NCBI GenBank assembly: GCA_002278935.1
Contig: NCJL01000008.1
Span: 186,001 to 250,000, forward strand
Source: Gallionellales bacterium 39-52-133
Lineage (GTDB): Bacteria > Pseudomonadota > Gammaproteobacteria > Burkholderiales > Gallionellaceae
Length of the DNA stretch: 64,000 nt
Reading direction: 5' to 3'
This document shows positions 32,184-42,395 of the stretch, in pieces. The first letter of the stretch is position 1; each line of letters starts with the position of its first letter. The translations under genes and the position numbers were made by a program. The notes beneath the pieces are model-generated. The model saw only the letters and a program-made list of their open reading frames with translations, did no database searches and was not told the origin of the DNA.

Positions 32184-33812
32184 CTAAACTTTGAATCTGG
32201 AGACCAGCGACTGCATTCTTGACGCCAGCAACTCAAGATTGCTCGCCGCGCTTGAGGTTTCTGCAATGGCATTATTGTTTTCTTCGGTCATACGCGCGAT
32301 ACGCTCGATATTCTGCGCAATATCGTTACTTGCCGCTTTTTGCTCTTCGATAGAATGGGAAATTTCATCCACACTCTGGTTGGCCTGGCTGACACTGTTG
32401 GTCGACTCGCCCAGGCCGATCGCAACATTTTCCAGAAAATCCTGACTTTTAGCCAGCGATTCCCGGCTGCGCTCAATCGATTTTTCAACGCTTAAGGACT
32501 GGTCACTCAGGGTTTTTGTCACCGCATCGATATCACCCGCCGACTTGGCGGATTTTTCCGCGAGTTTGCGCACTTCATCGGCGACCACGGCAAAGCCCCG
32601 CCCCTGCTCACCGGCGCGCGCAGCTTCAATAGCGGCATTCAGCGCGAGCAAATTGGTCTGGTCCGCAAGCTCTTTGACTTGCAGCGTCATATTGGTGATC
32701 AGCTTGGTGCTTTGCAGGAACAGATCAACAGTACTGGAAATTTCACTAACCGAGGTTTCCACTGCATCAATCTCTCCAATAAGCTGTGACATCAGCACAT
32801 TACCCTCGTGTGAATTCGTCAGGCTCGTATCGGATAACCTGCGCATTGTGCTGGCAGAGTCGGCAATGGCTGAAATACTGACGGTCATTTCTTCAACGGC
32901 CGCAGCGGTGGATGAGGCTGCATCGCTCTGCTGATGCGAGCTGTCTGACACTTGCGCAGCGGTGGCGGAAAGCTCGGTAGCAGAACTTGAAAGCTCATCA
33001 CCGTTCGCGCGTATCTGTTTGATCATCCCCTGCAACTGGGTCATAAAGCGGTTAAACGCGTCAGCCACGCGGCCAACTTCGTCCTTTGATCCTACGCGCA
33101 GACGCTCGGTCAGATCTCCCTCTCCATTGGCCAGCTTTTCCATAGACTGCGTGACCCGGTCAAGCGAACGCTTCAGCCCTTCAGTGACCAGCATGACCAG
33201 AATGGTACCGGCAACGAGTGCGATCAGGCCCAGCACAATACTCACTACCAGTGCCGTGCGAGCCTTGTCTGCAATGAGGGTTTTGGTAGTCTGTGTGCTT
33301 GCCTCAAGATCGGCTATGGTCTTGAGCAGCAACTCCCGGGTAAGGCGCCACGCTGGGGTTTCCTCATCGTTTAACAGCTTGATTGCTTCTGTCTGATTGG
33401 TATGCATGATATCCAGCACACGCTGGCGCGCAGCCACGGTATTTTTCCACTTGTCGCCGATTTCGGCGTTGATTGCACCCAGGGCCGGGTCGGCTTGTGC
33501 AAGCCGGATCGAGTTTGCATAAGCAGTATCAAAATCCTGATATGACTTTTCAAGATTGCTTCGTCCGGTTTTGTCCAGGGAAGGGTTCAGTACCAGATTG
33601 CGCATGGCCTGCCCCCCTTGCAGTCCCTGTGCATACATACTGGTAAAAGCATGCTGCCTGGCCTGATCCACATCGACGAAAGCAACAAAACTGCTGCTGA
33701 TGCTTGCCAGGCTGGTCAGTGACACACCCAGCGCAATGGCCACCAGAAGACAGGCACTGGCCACCGCAAGCAGAAGCTTGTTACGTATGCTGCTGTTGAT
33801 CAATTTAATCAT
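32184..33812 (-). CDS. Methyl-accepting chemotaxis protein
   Basis: A 542 aa inner-membrane chemoreceptor. TM1 is at about residues 12-34, followed by a periplasmic four-helix-type ligand domain to about 187, TM2 at about 188-211, then HAMP. The cytoplasmic signalling tip contains the hallmark [41 protein letters not shown]. The ligand is unknown. It signals to CheA/CheW, which are not encoded in this window. Divergent from malate dehydrogenase across a 206-base gap in which I see nothing definite. Confidence 0.93.
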   Translation of the reverse strand: MIKLINSSIRNKLLLAVASACLLVAIALGVSLTSLASISSSFVAFVDVDQARQHAFTSMYAQGLQGGQAMRNLVLNPSLDKTGRSNLEKSYQDFDTAYANSIRLAQADPALGAINAEIGDKWKNTVAARQRVLDIMHTNQTEAIKLLNDEETPAWRLTRELLLKTIADLEASTQTTKTLIADKARTALVVSIVLGLIALVAGTILVMLVTEGLKRSLDRVTQSMEKLANGEGDLTERLRVGSKDEVGRVADAFNRFMTQLQGMIKQIRANGDELSSSATELSATAAQVSDSSHQQSDAASSTAAAVEEMTVSISAIADSASTMRRLSDTSLTNSHEGNVLMSQLIGEIDAVETSVSEISSTVDLFLQSTKLITNMTLQVKELADQTNLLALNAAIEAARAGEQGRGFAVVADEVRKLAEKSAKSAGDIDAVTKTLSDQSLSVEKSIERSRESLAKSQDFLENVAIGLGESTNSVSQANQSVDEISHSIEEQKAASNDIAQNIERIARMTEENNNAIAETSSAASNLELLASRMQSLVSRFKV

Positions 33813-34018
33813 ATAACCCCCAAATATTGTGATGCACTACCACAGCGCATCGTATGCACAGCAAGTGGCCCTCGTCACGCTTTATCGGCAGTGTCCGGCA
33901 AATCTTTAGACACGCCCAAAACTTTACCCCGATATGATCATTATATTGACGTTTATACTTTGCCATGCAGCTAAACACTGGCAGAATACATACTCTAATC
34001 ATCCAATTGGAGAGTGTT

Positions 34019-34972
34019 ATGAAAGCCCCTATCCGTATCACTGTTACCGGCGCAGCCGGCCAAATTGGTTATAGCCTGTTATTTCGCATCGCCAATGGCG
34101 ATATGCTGGGGCCAGAACAGCCTATTATTCTGCAATTGCTCGATATTCCCCAGGCGCAGCCCATGTTGCGCGGTGTGGCGATGGAGCTGGAAGACTGCGT
34201 ATTTCCCATGCTGCAACAGGTGGTTATTACGGATGATCCCAAAGTGGCATTCCGCGACACCGAAGTTGCGCTGCTGGTGGGGGCGCGTCCCCGCGGCAAA
34301 GGCATGGAGCGCAAGGATCTGATCCAGGCCAACGGGCCGATTTTTGCAGAACAGGGCCGCATCCTGAACGAAGTAGCCAACCCGGCCAATACCAATGCGC
34401 TGATCGCGCTGAAAAATGCGCCCGATCTCGACCCCAGAAATTTCAGCGCAATGATGCGCCTGGACCATAACCGCGGCATTGAGCAGATTGCGCTCAAGCT
34501 GTTCCAGCCGATACGCGATATCCAGAAAATGGTGGTGTGGGGCAATCATTCCGGCACACAGTATCCCGATCTTTCCTTTGCTGAAATTCGCGGTCGCCGT
34601 GTGCTGGATCTGCTGCCTGATCCGGACTGGATTGAAAAAGAATTTATCCCGACGGTGCAGAAGCGCGGTGCCGCCGTGATCGAAGCCCGCGGATTGTCGA
34701 GCGCCGCCAGCGCCGCCAATGCGGCCATCGGTCATGTGCACGACTGGCTGCTGCGTTCACACCACAATGACTGGGTGTCGATGAGCGTGCCATCCGACGG
34801 CAGCTATGGCATTCCCGAAGGTGTGCTGTACGGCTTTCCTGTTACCTGCCGCAACGGTCATTACACCATCGTGCAGGGACTGGACATCAGTGAAGCCGGC
34901 AAAAAACACATGCAGGAGAGCCTCAGGGAACTGCATGAAGAACGCGAGCATGTGAAGCATTTACTGGGCTGA
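34019..34972 (+). CDS. mdh: Malate dehydrogenase with an apparent internal deletion
   Basis: NAD-dependent malate/oxaloacetate enzyme of the TCA cycle, 317 aa. Intact parts: [16 protein letters not shown] (Rossmann glycine motif), substrate arginines in [23 protein letters not shown] and the catalytic histidine in [11 protein letters not shown]. Between residues 120 and 121 (bases 34378/34379) the sequence passes from NEVA straight to NPANTN. Homologues I know have about ten residues there (of the type SRDVKVLVVG), forming a core beta strand. The frame is kept. The enzyme may be impaired, or the gap may be an assembly artefact. GGAGAGTGTT precedes ATG 34019. Confidence 0.88.
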   Translation: MKAPIRITVTGAAGQIGYSLLFRIANGDMLGPEQPIILQLLDIPQAQPMLRGVAMELEDCVFPMLQQVVITDDPKVAFRDTEVALLVGARPRGKGMERKDLIQANGPIFAEQGRILNEVANPANTNALIALKNAPDLDPRNFSAMMRLDHNRGIEQIALKLFQPIRDIQKMVVWGNHSGTQYPDLSFAEIRGRRVLDLLPDPDWIEKEFIPTVQKRGAAVIEARGLSSAASAANAAIGHVHDWLLRSHHNDWVSMSVPSDGSYGIPEGVLYGFPVTCRNGHYTIVQGLDISEAGKKHMQESLRELHEEREHVKHLLG

Positions 34973-35021
34973 TTTTACACAACATGCCGCCCAGATTTAA
35001 ACCGGGAAGACAATCTATTCT

Positions 35022-37505
35022 ATGACTCATGCAATGCGTTTCCTGTATGCACTTACTTTCGCATTCTGGATTTCTTCCCCGGCACTTGCACTTGATGCCG
35101 TTACCCTGCAGTTAAAGTGGACCCATGCCTTCCAGTTTGCCGGTTATTACGCTGCGCTGGAACAAGGCTACTACCGCGAAGCCGGACTGGACGTCAGTAT
35201 CAGGGAAGCCTTGCCCGCAGTTGACCCTGTGCATGAAGTCACAGAAGGCCATGCACAGTATGGTGTGGGCACCAGCAGCCTGCTGCTGGAACGCAAAGCC
35301 GGCAAACCGGTGGTCGTCCTCGCGGTAATTTTCCAGCATTCTCCCTACGTGATCATTGCCCGGCAGACGCAGAATATTCACGATATTGCGGGCAAGCGCA
35401 TCATGCTGGAACCGCAGGCCAATGAATTGCTGGCCTACCTGAAAAATGAAGGCATTCCCCAGGATCGCCTGATCAGGCTTGAGCATAGTTTCGATCCGCA
35501 AGATCTGATCAACGGCAATGTGGAGGCGATTTCTGCCTATACCATCAACCAGCCCTATTATCTCGACCGCGCCAATTTTATTTACCAGACCTATACCCCG
35601 CGTTCGGCAGGCATCGACTTTTACGGCGACAACCTGTTCACCTCCGAAAGCGAACTGACACAGCACCCGGAGCGGGTCAAGGCCTTCCGTGCAGCCAGTC
35701 TGCGCGGCTGGCAATATGCGATGGATCATGCGGAAGAAGTCACCAGCCTGATACTCGCCAAATATACGCAAAAACATCCGCGCCAGTACCACCTGTTCCA
35801 GGCCAGGCAGATGGACAATCTGATCCACCCCGAACTGATTGAAATCGGTTACATGCATCCCGGTCGCTGGCGCCATATCGCCGAAACCTATGCCGATATC
35901 GGCATGCTGCCAAAAGACTTTCCGCTCGATGATTTCCTGTACAGCCCGGATTTCAAACTCGACATTTCCATTCTGTACCGCGGACTTTTGTTCACCCTGC
36001 TGCTAGTGGCCGTCACCAGTGCAATTGCCTGGTACATCTACCGCATCAACCGCAAGCTGGCACGCAGCATCACCACCGGCAGGCTGGCCGAACAGCAGGA
36101 GCTGTCGCGCAGCCATATCCTGGAGTTGCTCGCGAGCGATGCGCCGCTCAATACAATTCTGGATGATATTGTGCGCAGCGTGGAACAGGCCAATCCTGCC
36201 ATGCTGTGCAGCCTGATGCTGCTGGATAGCCAGGGGAAATTTCTGCTCACGGGATCCGCTCCCAGCCTGCCGGAATTTTTCATGCAGGAAATGAACGGCA
36301 TTGAAATCGGTATGGGCGTGGCGTCATGCGGCACCGCCGCCTTTACCGGCCAGCGAGTCATTGTGGAAGATATACAAACACATCCCTACTGGACTGTGTA
36401 CAAAACGCTTGCGCAAAAAGCCGTGCTGGCGTCCTGCTGGTCAGAACCGATACACTCCGCCAACGGCAAAGTACTCGGCACCTTTGCCATTTACCACCAT
36501 GATGCGCACAAACCGGCAGATGCAGATTTGCAGCTCATGGCAAAAACCGCCAACATCGCCGCCATCGCGCTGGACCGCAACCGTGCCGACCAGGCCATCA
36601 AGGGCAATGAAAAATTGCTCTCGGACATTCTGGAAAATGTGCGCGCCTATATTTACATGAAGGACATGCAGGGACGCTATCTCTATGCCAACCGTCTGTT
36701 GCGAGAATTGTTCAATGCGCCTATGGAAGAAATAGTCGGTTACGACGACAGCAAATTTTATGACGCCGCCACGGCAGCCAAAATGCGGCAAAGTGACCAG
36801 CAGGTTCTGCAACAGGGCATGGCGCTGCACGATGATGAAGAAAGCAACCCCAATCCGCTGACCGGCCAGACCTCGGTGTATTTGACCACCAAGATTCCGC
36901 TGCGCCATGAAGATGGCCGCATCTATGCCCTGTGCGGCATTGCTACCGACATTACGGAAAAGAAAGATTTTGAAGAGCACTTGCGCCACATGGCGCAATA
37001 CGACGCACTTACCAAACTCCCCAACCGCGCGCTGTTCAGCGACCGCCTGCAGCAAACGTTTACAACGGCAAGACGCACACGTGAACATTTCGGGCTGATG
37101 TTCATCGACCTGGATAAATTCAAACCGGTCAACGACACCTACGGTCATGAAGCCGGAGACCTGTTACTGAAAGATGCCGCCAATCGCATGCAAGGCTGCG
37201 TGCGCGAATCGGATACCGTAGCCCGCATCGGCGGTGATGAATTTGTGGTGCTGCTGGCTTCACTCAAACATGACCAGGACGCGCACGAAGTTGGCGAGAA
37301 AATCCGTCACGCGCTCAATCAGCCTTTCAAGATCTCGGGCAACACGCTGAACATTTCATCCAGCATTGGTATCGCGATTTACCCGGCACACGGCGACGAT
37401 GAAAAAGAACTGGTCAAACATGCCGACCTGGCAATGTATTACGCGAAGGAAAACGGGCGAAATAATGTGACGGTTTACCACCAGGGCCTGAAGGATTCCA
37501 AGTAA
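35022..37505 (+). CDS. Diguanylate cyclase with periplasmic NMT1/THI5-like domain
   Basis: An 827 aa inner-membrane signalling protein. A signal peptide (1-23) is followed by an NMT1/THI5-like substrate-binding domain (about 25-310; LQLKWTHAFQFAGYYAALEQGYYREAGLDV), a TM helix (about 318-340), a GAF domain (about 370-530), PAS (about 535-655) and GGDEF. The cyclase motif is RIGGDEF, and RESD five residues before it is a product-inhibition I-site, so an active, feedback-controlled c-di-GMP synthase is expected. The ligand might be a pyrimidine or an organic-sulfur/nitrogen compound; this is not determinable here. Confidence 0.9.
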   Translation: MTHAMRFLYALTFAFWISSPALALDAVTLQLKWTHAFQFAGYYAALEQGYYREAGLDVSIREALPAVDPVHEVTEGHAQYGVGTSSLLLERKAGKPVVVLAVIFQHSPYVIIARQTQNIHDIAGKRIMLEPQANELLAYLKNEGIPQDRLIRLEHSFDPQDLINGNVEAISAYTINQPYYLDRANFIYQTYTPRSAGIDFYGDNLFTSESELTQHPERVKAFRAASLRGWQYAMDHAEEVTSLILAKYTQKHPRQYHLFQARQMDNLIHPELIEIGYMHPGRWRHIAETYADIGMLPKDFPLDDFLYSPDFKLDISILYRGLLFTLLLVAVTSAIAWYIYRINRKLARSITTGRLAEQQELSRSHILELLASDAPLNTILDDIVRSVEQANPAMLCSLMLLDSQGKFLLTGSAPSLPEFFMQEMNGIEIGMGVASCGTAAFTGQRVIVEDIQTHPYWTVYKTLAQKAVLASCWSEPIHSANGKVLGTFAIYHHDAHKPADADLQLMAKTANIAAIALDRNRADQAIKGNEKLLSDILENVRAYIYMKDMQGRYLYANRLLRELFNAPMEEIVGYDDSKFYDAATAAKMRQSDQQVLQQGMALHDDEESNPNPLTGQTSVYLTTKIPLRHEDGRIYALCGIATDITEKKDFEEHLRHMAQYDALTKLPNRALFSDRLQQTFTTARRTREHFGLMFIDLDKFKPVNDTYGHEAGDLLLKDAANRMQGCVRESDTVARIGGDEFVVLLASLKHDQDAHEVGEKIRHALNQPFKISGNTLNISSSIGIAIYPAHGDDEKELVKHADLAMYYAKENGRNNVTVYHQGLKDSK

Positions 37506-37632
37506 ACAATCGCCCTGACCGATGTCCACCATCCCTCGCATCCGGCAACCCTGATGTCAGTCAAATGAATTGCGGGAAATTGGGCAAGTTATTTGCAGCG
37601 CAAACCTACTGCATATCTGACCTATGAAAAAA

Positions 37633-37664
37633 CATAACTATTTGATTATATTGAATATTTTATC
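37633..37664 (-). repeat. AT-rich dispersed element, copy 4
   Basis: On the reverse strand it reads GATAAAATATTCAATATAATC then AAATAGTTATG. It lies between the two diguanylate cyclase genes, just beyond the end of the small hypothetical gene. Confidence 0.65.
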
Positions 37665-37687
37665 AGCAGCATTGCATGCAACTGCTT

Positions 37688-37960
37688 CTACCAGCGCACC
37701 TCGAAAGAATCCGCGCCATGCACTTCTCCCGGCAACGCCGAGACGGTATAGCCCAGATTCGTCATTTCACTAATCCATGCTTCTACATTTACATCGGAGC
37801 CCACCCTGATGTCCGTGAACTTGATGGAGTGCCCGCCTGCCGCAACTTCGTGGGCAATCGAATCCATCACGCGCCCCATAAACCAGATCATTTGCGCGTC
37901 TTTCCAAAGCTTTGCATGCGTGCTTAATCTTCTTGCCTCGGCAGCGGTCAATATTTGCAT
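37688..37960 (-). CDS. Small hypothetical protein
   Basis: A 90 aa soluble protein starting MQILTAAEARRLSTHAKLWKDAQ and ending with a strand-rich part (YTVSALPGEVHGADSFEVRW). A perfect SD, AGGAGATATAA, precedes the ATG, so the gene is convincing although I do not recognise the family. No membrane segment or signal. It sits between two c-di-GMP synthases, 110 bases downstream of the reverse-strand one. Confidence 0.65.
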   Translation of the reverse strand: MQILTAAEARRLSTHAKLWKDAQMIWFMGRVMDSIAHEVAAGGHSIKFTDIRVGSDVNVEAWISEMTNLGYTVSALPGEVHGADSFEVRW

Positions 37961-38069
37961 TTATATCTCCTGAAAAGGTGACGGGATGTTGTCGCTTTAA
38001 GTTGTCCAGCCGCCATGTGGCATTTCAATCAAATACACAAGAACAGCAGGCTTGTGCCAGCACACCGGC

Positions 38070-40349
38070 TCAATCCTGCTGCATTCCCGCATGGTAAAGC
38101 ACAACACGGTTGCGGCCATTTTTCTTGGCCTGGTACATGGCGGTATCCGCGTTGTGGGTGAGCGTCTTGGAGTCAGTGCCATGTTCGGGATAAATTCCCA
38201 CGCCGATACTGGCGGAGATATCAAAGGACAGTTCGGCGAATTTAAATGGCTTGCCGAGTACAGCACGAATTTTTTCGGCAATGGCCAGGGCATCTTTGGC
38301 CTTGTCCAGTATCGGCAACAATACAACAAATTCATCACCGCCGACACGTGCCACGGTATCCGACTCGCGCACACATTCAGCCACACGGATAGCGACGGAT
38401 TTAAGCAACCAGTCACCCACCTCATGTCCATAGGTGTCGTTAACCGGCTTGAACTTGTCCAGATCAAAATACAACAATCCCAGACACAACTTGTCGCGCC
38501 GGGCGCGGATAATGGCCTGCTCCAGCCGCTCGTTCAGCAGGGCGCGGTTGGGCAAGTCGGTAAGCGCATCATGCAGCGCCAGATGGCGCATGCGATCCTC
38601 GGCAGCTTTGCGCGCGGTGATATCGGAGAATATCGCCACATGATGGGTGAGCTCACCCTGCTCATTCAGCACGCGCTTGATGGTGAGCCATTCGATATAT
38701 GCTTCGCCGTCCTTTTTACGGTTCAGCACTTCGCCCGACCAGCTGCCCGTTTCGATCAGGGCGGACCACAATTCTTTGTAAAACTCTTTGCTATGGGTTC
38801 TTGCCGAAAGCAGGCGCGGATTCTGCCCTATGACATCTTCCGCGGCATAGCCTGTAATGAGGGAAAAAGCGGGATTAACGGAAATAATCTCGTTTTGCGG
38901 ATTGGTCACGACCATGCCCTCATCGGCAAGATTGAATACCGTGGAGGACAGGCGCAACTCTTCTTCCGCACGCTTGCGTTCGGAAATATCCGAATGCAGG
39001 CCTATCATGCGCAGCGGCTTGCCATCCGCAGCCCGGTTTACCACCAGGCCGCGCGCGAGTATCCATTTCCAGCTGCCGTCCTTGCAGCGTATGCGAAATT
39101 CGACCGACAGGTTTTCTGTGCGGCCACGGAAGTGATCTTTGGTGCAGGCACGCACATGCGCCTTGTCATCCAGATGAATGCGCGCAATCCATTCACCGAT
39201 GTGACCACTGCTCACATCGGTGTCATAGCCGAACAATCGCTTGCCTACATTTGACAATTCGACCTTGCCGCTGGCCACATCCCAATCCCACACCGCGAAA
39301 TTTCCGCTTTCCAGTGCAAAGCCCAAGCGCTGTTCATTCTCGAGCAGGGTTCCACTGACCAGCAGCTGGCGATTCCACGAGCGCACCAGCAGCCTGGCAA
39401 ACAGCATCGTCATCACACTGAACAGCACAACCAGCGCCGCAATCTGGACAGTATCTTTTTGCCATTCCTGCATAATGTCCCGCGTTGCCAGACCGCTGAC
39501 GACGTAGACAGGATATACACCCAGTTTCTGGTAGCTATAAATCCTTTCTATCTGGTCGGTCGGCGAAGTGGCAACATAGGTAACACTGGCAGGATTATTC
39601 TTAAGCAGGCTGCGCAACTGCTCGGAGATGGAAAACTGTCCGATGGCACCCCCGCCTTCATGCAGCTCGGGGAATCGTGCCATGGAAATGTTATCTGTAG
39701 AGCGCATCGCAATCAGCCCATGCGAACCCAAATCCAGTTGCGAGAACTGCCTGACGAAATGTGAAACCGGAATAGTGATAGCCACTATCCCTGCAAAACG
39801 CCCATCCGGATAACTGATGCGACGCGATAAGGGTATCGCCCATTCATTGCTGATGCGCGTTTTAATGGGTCTGGCGATCACCAGACCCGCCTTGCGATTG
39901 CCGCGCTGCAGAATGAAGTGCTCACGGTCGCTGATATCGACCGGCGTTCCGGCAGGAATACCCTCGCCATAGCGTATCAGGCCATTGGCATCGGTCACCC
40001 GCAGGGTGATGATCTCCGGCAAGTAAGTGCGTTGCTGCTTTAAAAATACCGCAAGCTGCGCAGGCTGAAGCGTTCCTTTTGCGAGCTGCTTCTCGACCTC
40101 ATCCACCACGGTATGCATAAGCAGATCACTGCGGTCAAATACATCGCCAAGATCGTTCGCCAGCAGCTGCGAAAGATTCTGCACCGTGATACGCGCACGG
40201 TTTTCATGCTCATGCCTGTCCTCATGAATGGTGAAAGCGGCCAGACCAATCACCAGCAAATTGAGCAGCAGCATGCCGGCGAATAAACGCCAGGCGAAGC
40301 TGTGGGGAAGTGCAAGCAATAATTTAACTTGCCTGAGAAAAGTATGCAT
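38070..40349 (-). CDS. Cache-PAS-PAS-GGDEF diguanylate cyclase
   Basis: A 759 aa inner-membrane sensor. TM1 is at about 20-42, an extracytoplasmic Cache-like domain at about 43-290 (ITLRVTDANGLIRYGEGIPAGTPVDISDREHF), TM2 at about 297-320, two PAS domains (about 335-460 and 465-580, each ending in a PAC-type TDISERK/SDITARK segment) and GGDEF from about 590. The active site reads RVGGDEF with an RESD I-site five residues upstream. No EAL domain. The ligand of the Cache domain is unknown. Confidence 0.92.
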   Translation of the reverse strand: MHTFLRQVKLLLALPHSFAWRLFAGMLLLNLLVIGLAAFTIHEDRHEHENRARITVQNLSQLLANDLGDVFDRSDLLMHTVVDEVEKQLAKGTLQPAQLAVFLKQQRTYLPEIITLRVTDANGLIRYGEGIPAGTPVDISDREHFILQRGNRKAGLVIARPIKTRISNEWAIPLSRRISYPDGRFAGIVAITIPVSHFVRQFSQLDLGSHGLIAMRSTDNISMARFPELHEGGGAIGQFSISEQLRSLLKNNPASVTYVATSPTDQIERIYSYQKLGVYPVYVVSGLATRDIMQEWQKDTVQIAALVVLFSVMTMLFARLLVRSWNRQLLVSGTLLENEQRLGFALESGNFAVWDWDVASGKVELSNVGKRLFGYDTDVSSGHIGEWIARIHLDDKAHVRACTKDHFRGRTENLSVEFRIRCKDGSWKWILARGLVVNRAADGKPLRMIGLHSDISERKRAEEELRLSSTVFNLADEGMVVTNPQNEIISVNPAFSLITGYAAEDVIGQNPRLLSARTHSKEFYKELWSALIETGSWSGEVLNRKKDGEAYIEWLTIKRVLNEQGELTHHVAIFSDITARKAAEDRMRHLALHDALTDLPNRALLNERLEQAIIRARRDKLCLGLLYFDLDKFKPVNDTYGHEVGDWLLKSVAIRVAECVRESDTVARVGGDEFVVLLPILDKAKDALAIAEKIRAVLGKPFKFAELSFDISASIGVGIYPEHGTDSKTLTHNADTAMYQAKKNGRNRVVLYHAGMQQD

Positions 40350-40480
40350 TTGTGTCGTCCTGCTCGCCGTGTATCTTTGTTATCCGGGTGTAGCTGCAAG
40401 TTTAATCTATTAGATGAGCAAAAGCTTGCACGCTTTCATGCAAATGCGCCGGAAATCAAAAAGGAAAGTGGCAGCCCGAA

Positions 40481-41698
40481 TCAGGACGCAAGGCGCACCA
40501 GTGCGAAGCCGCCACCTGCCGTCCTGAAGTTGGTAGTCTGCCCCTGGTACAGTCGCGCAATCACCAGTTGCACCTGTCCTTCATACACATAGCACCGCAC
40601 ATCGTATTTGAACGCCGCTGCTTCTGCGCCCGCCACGCTCACCAGCACTTCGCCCGGCATGGCCTTGCGCTGCGCTACATAGCCGCCCTGCACTAGCTCG
40701 CCAAACACGCGCTGCGTCAGCTTGTCGCCGCGATAGCTGCCCTTGCCGCCATAGCCGGTGGCGGGCTTGAAGAACCAGTCCTTGCGCTCCTTCCACCATT
40801 GCTCTGCATCAGCTTCCTCTACCAACCGGGTCAGGGGTATGCCCGCCTGCAAAGTGTCTATCGTGGTTTCGTCGGCACCCAGTGCGCGCAGACGTTCCGC
40901 ATCGGTCAACACGGCGAGATTGCGCTTGTCGGCGTATAAGGTGTAAGCATGCGGATGCGGTGTCAGCACGACCTGATTCTGCCGGTAGGCATGCAACAAA
41001 GCCGGAAAGCGTTGCAACGAGAAGTCGGTAAGGCGGTTATAAACCAGATCGATTTTGGTGTCGCCGAGATACAGGCCATCGGCATCTGCCTTGAACTCTG
41101 CAGGATCGGCGATAAAGGCGCTGATGCCGGCACGTTCAAACAGCTGCCGCGCGAGCATGAATTCCGGATAGAAATATTGCGACTGGGGTGCCTCATCGAC
41201 GATGGCAATGCTGCGCAGCGGTATCATGCCGCGCTGCAATTGCCACTCATGGCGGAACATGTCGACAAACACCTGTTCCAGATTGTCGAGTGCAAGCGCT
41301 TCACCGGGAAGCGCCGCATCGCGCTGGCTTTGCTCAAACAGTGCGCCGAGAAAAGCGCCTCCTGCATTGGTGTTGATTTCAATCAGGTGCGCACCTGCTT
41401 CATTCAGGTGAAAATCGTAGCCAAAAAACACGCCCGGATTAGCCGGGGTATATTGCTCATACGCCTCGCCCAGCATTTGCTGCTGCCACGCGGGCAGTGC
41501 GACCACTTGCTCAATTGCGGTGATCACGTCACGCATCAATGTCATCTGCCCGGGTGTAATCAGAATGGCAATGCCGGAAAACAGATTGTCGTGCGCCTGC
41601 TGCAAAATTTCCGGATGGGCGGCCTTGAATTGTTGCAGCGCATTGTCGAGGGAGAGGCGATTGATGGGGCAGCTTGCGCTGCTGTTGCCGGTATTCAC
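40481..41698 (-). CDS. ATP-grasp-like protein of unknown substrate
   Basis: A 405 aa protein with ATP-grasp features: a glycine-rich nucleotide loop in DWFFKPATGYGGKGSYRG (about residue 315), a late acidic ligand region (KYDVRCYVYEGQ), QTTNFRTAGGG near the end, and an early HLIEINTNAGGA near residue 105. It may form an amide or peptide bond. GTG 41698 is the start, with AAGGA nine bases upstream. It follows the chalcone-isomerase-like gene by 22 bases, at the tail of the fatty-acid cluster. I cannot name a product. Confidence 0.65.
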   Translation of the reverse strand: MNTGNSSASCPINRLSLDNALQQFKAAHPEILQQAHDNLFSGIAILITPGQMTLMRDVITAIEQVVALPAWQQQMLGEAYEQYTPANPGVFFGYDFHLNEAGAHLIEINTNAGGAFLGALFEQSQRDAALPGEALALDNLEQVFVDMFRHEWQLQRGMIPLRSIAIVDEAPQSQYFYPEFMLARQLFERAGISAFIADPAEFKADADGLYLGDTKIDLVYNRLTDFSLQRFPALLHAYRQNQVVLTPHPHAYTLYADKRNLAVLTDAERLRALGADETTIDTLQAGIPLTRLVEEADAEQWWKERKDWFFKPATGYGGKGSYRGDKLTQRVFGELVQGGYVAQRKAMPGEVLVSVAGAEAAAFKYDVRCYVYEGQVQLVIARLYQGQTTNFRTAGGGFALVRLAS

Positions 41699-41720
41699 TA
41701 TTGGCTATCCTTAAATTCTT

Positions 41721-42287
41721 TCACTGCTCATTACCCAGCAGGGTTTGCTTCATATCTGCCTGTACGGGCTTATCGCCTATCCACACCTTCAACAGCGCGC
41801 GATTAAAATCCGCACCTTCGATACGGCCTTTTTGCTGGCCTGCTATCGTGATGCGAGTGCCGCTGCCCGGCAAGTAATCAAACAGGATCACCTCGCCCTT
41901 TTTCACCGCTGCCACGGAGCCAAATATTCTGGAAAGTTCGGCCAGCCTTGCTTCCAGCGCCTTCATTTCCTCAGCCGTGTGATTGGCCGGTAGCACCTCA
42001 TTGATCGCTTCCAGCATCTGCTTGCCGCTGACTTCACGCAGAAGGTGAAACGCCATTCGTTTGGCGCCGCCGTCGGCCAGTATCAGTTCGCTGGTATTCT
42101 TTTTCCCGGTCAGATACAGCGCGGCCACATACACCTTGAAGAAAAATTTCTTGCGCAGACCGGTGCCGTTGAGGATGAGCTGATGGGAGTCCAGCTGCAG
42201 CTGCTCATCCAGCTTGACGCCTTCAAATTCAACTGCATAAACCTGAGTGCCCAGGCATAACAACAGGATGGAAAACAGTTTTTTCAT
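41721..42287 (-). CDS. Exported chalcone-isomerase-like protein
   Basis: A 188 aa protein with a signal peptide (KKLFSILLLCLGTQVYA, cut near 18) and the chalcone-isomerase-like fold. Its landmarks are VEFEGVKLDEQLQLDSHQLILNGTGLRKKFFFKVYVAALYL and GEVILFDYLPGSGTRITIAGQQ. Relatives of this fold bind fatty acids; bacterial periplasmic members are uncharacterised. That fits its position at the end of a beta-oxidation cluster. The start could also be ATG 42296. An AT-rich repeat overlaps its upstream region. Confidence 0.8.
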   Translation of the reverse strand: MKKLFSILLLCLGTQVYAVEFEGVKLDEQLQLDSHQLILNGTGLRKKFFFKVYVAALYLTGKKNTSELILADGGAKRMAFHLLREVSGKQMLEAINEVLPANHTAEEMKALEARLAELSRIFGSVAAVKKGEVILFDYLPGSGTRITIAGQQKGRIEGADFNRALLKVWIGDKPVQADMKQTLLGNEQ

Positions 42288-42294
42288 GTTTAAC

Positions 42295-42329
42295 ATTTTA
42301 TTCAAAAAAATCAATTAGTTACGAAATAT
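42295..42329 (+). repeat. AT-rich dispersed element, copy 5
   Basis: Reads ATTTTATTCAAAAAAATC then AATTAGTTACGAAATAT. It occupies the short gap between the thiolase and the chalcone-isomerase-like gene, reaching the start of the latter. Confidence 0.55.
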
Positions 42330-42395
42330 ACCACGCCATTCAGGGAAAGAGAATTGGCCAAGTCAGCCACACCTGAACCGCCACCTTTGTTGCGC

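Noticed and set aside
38052..39254. 400-codon open frame opposite the Cache-PAS-GGDEF gene
   Set aside because: Antisense shadow; the opposite strand has full PAS and GGDEF motifs, and this frame has no ribosome site or family resemblance.
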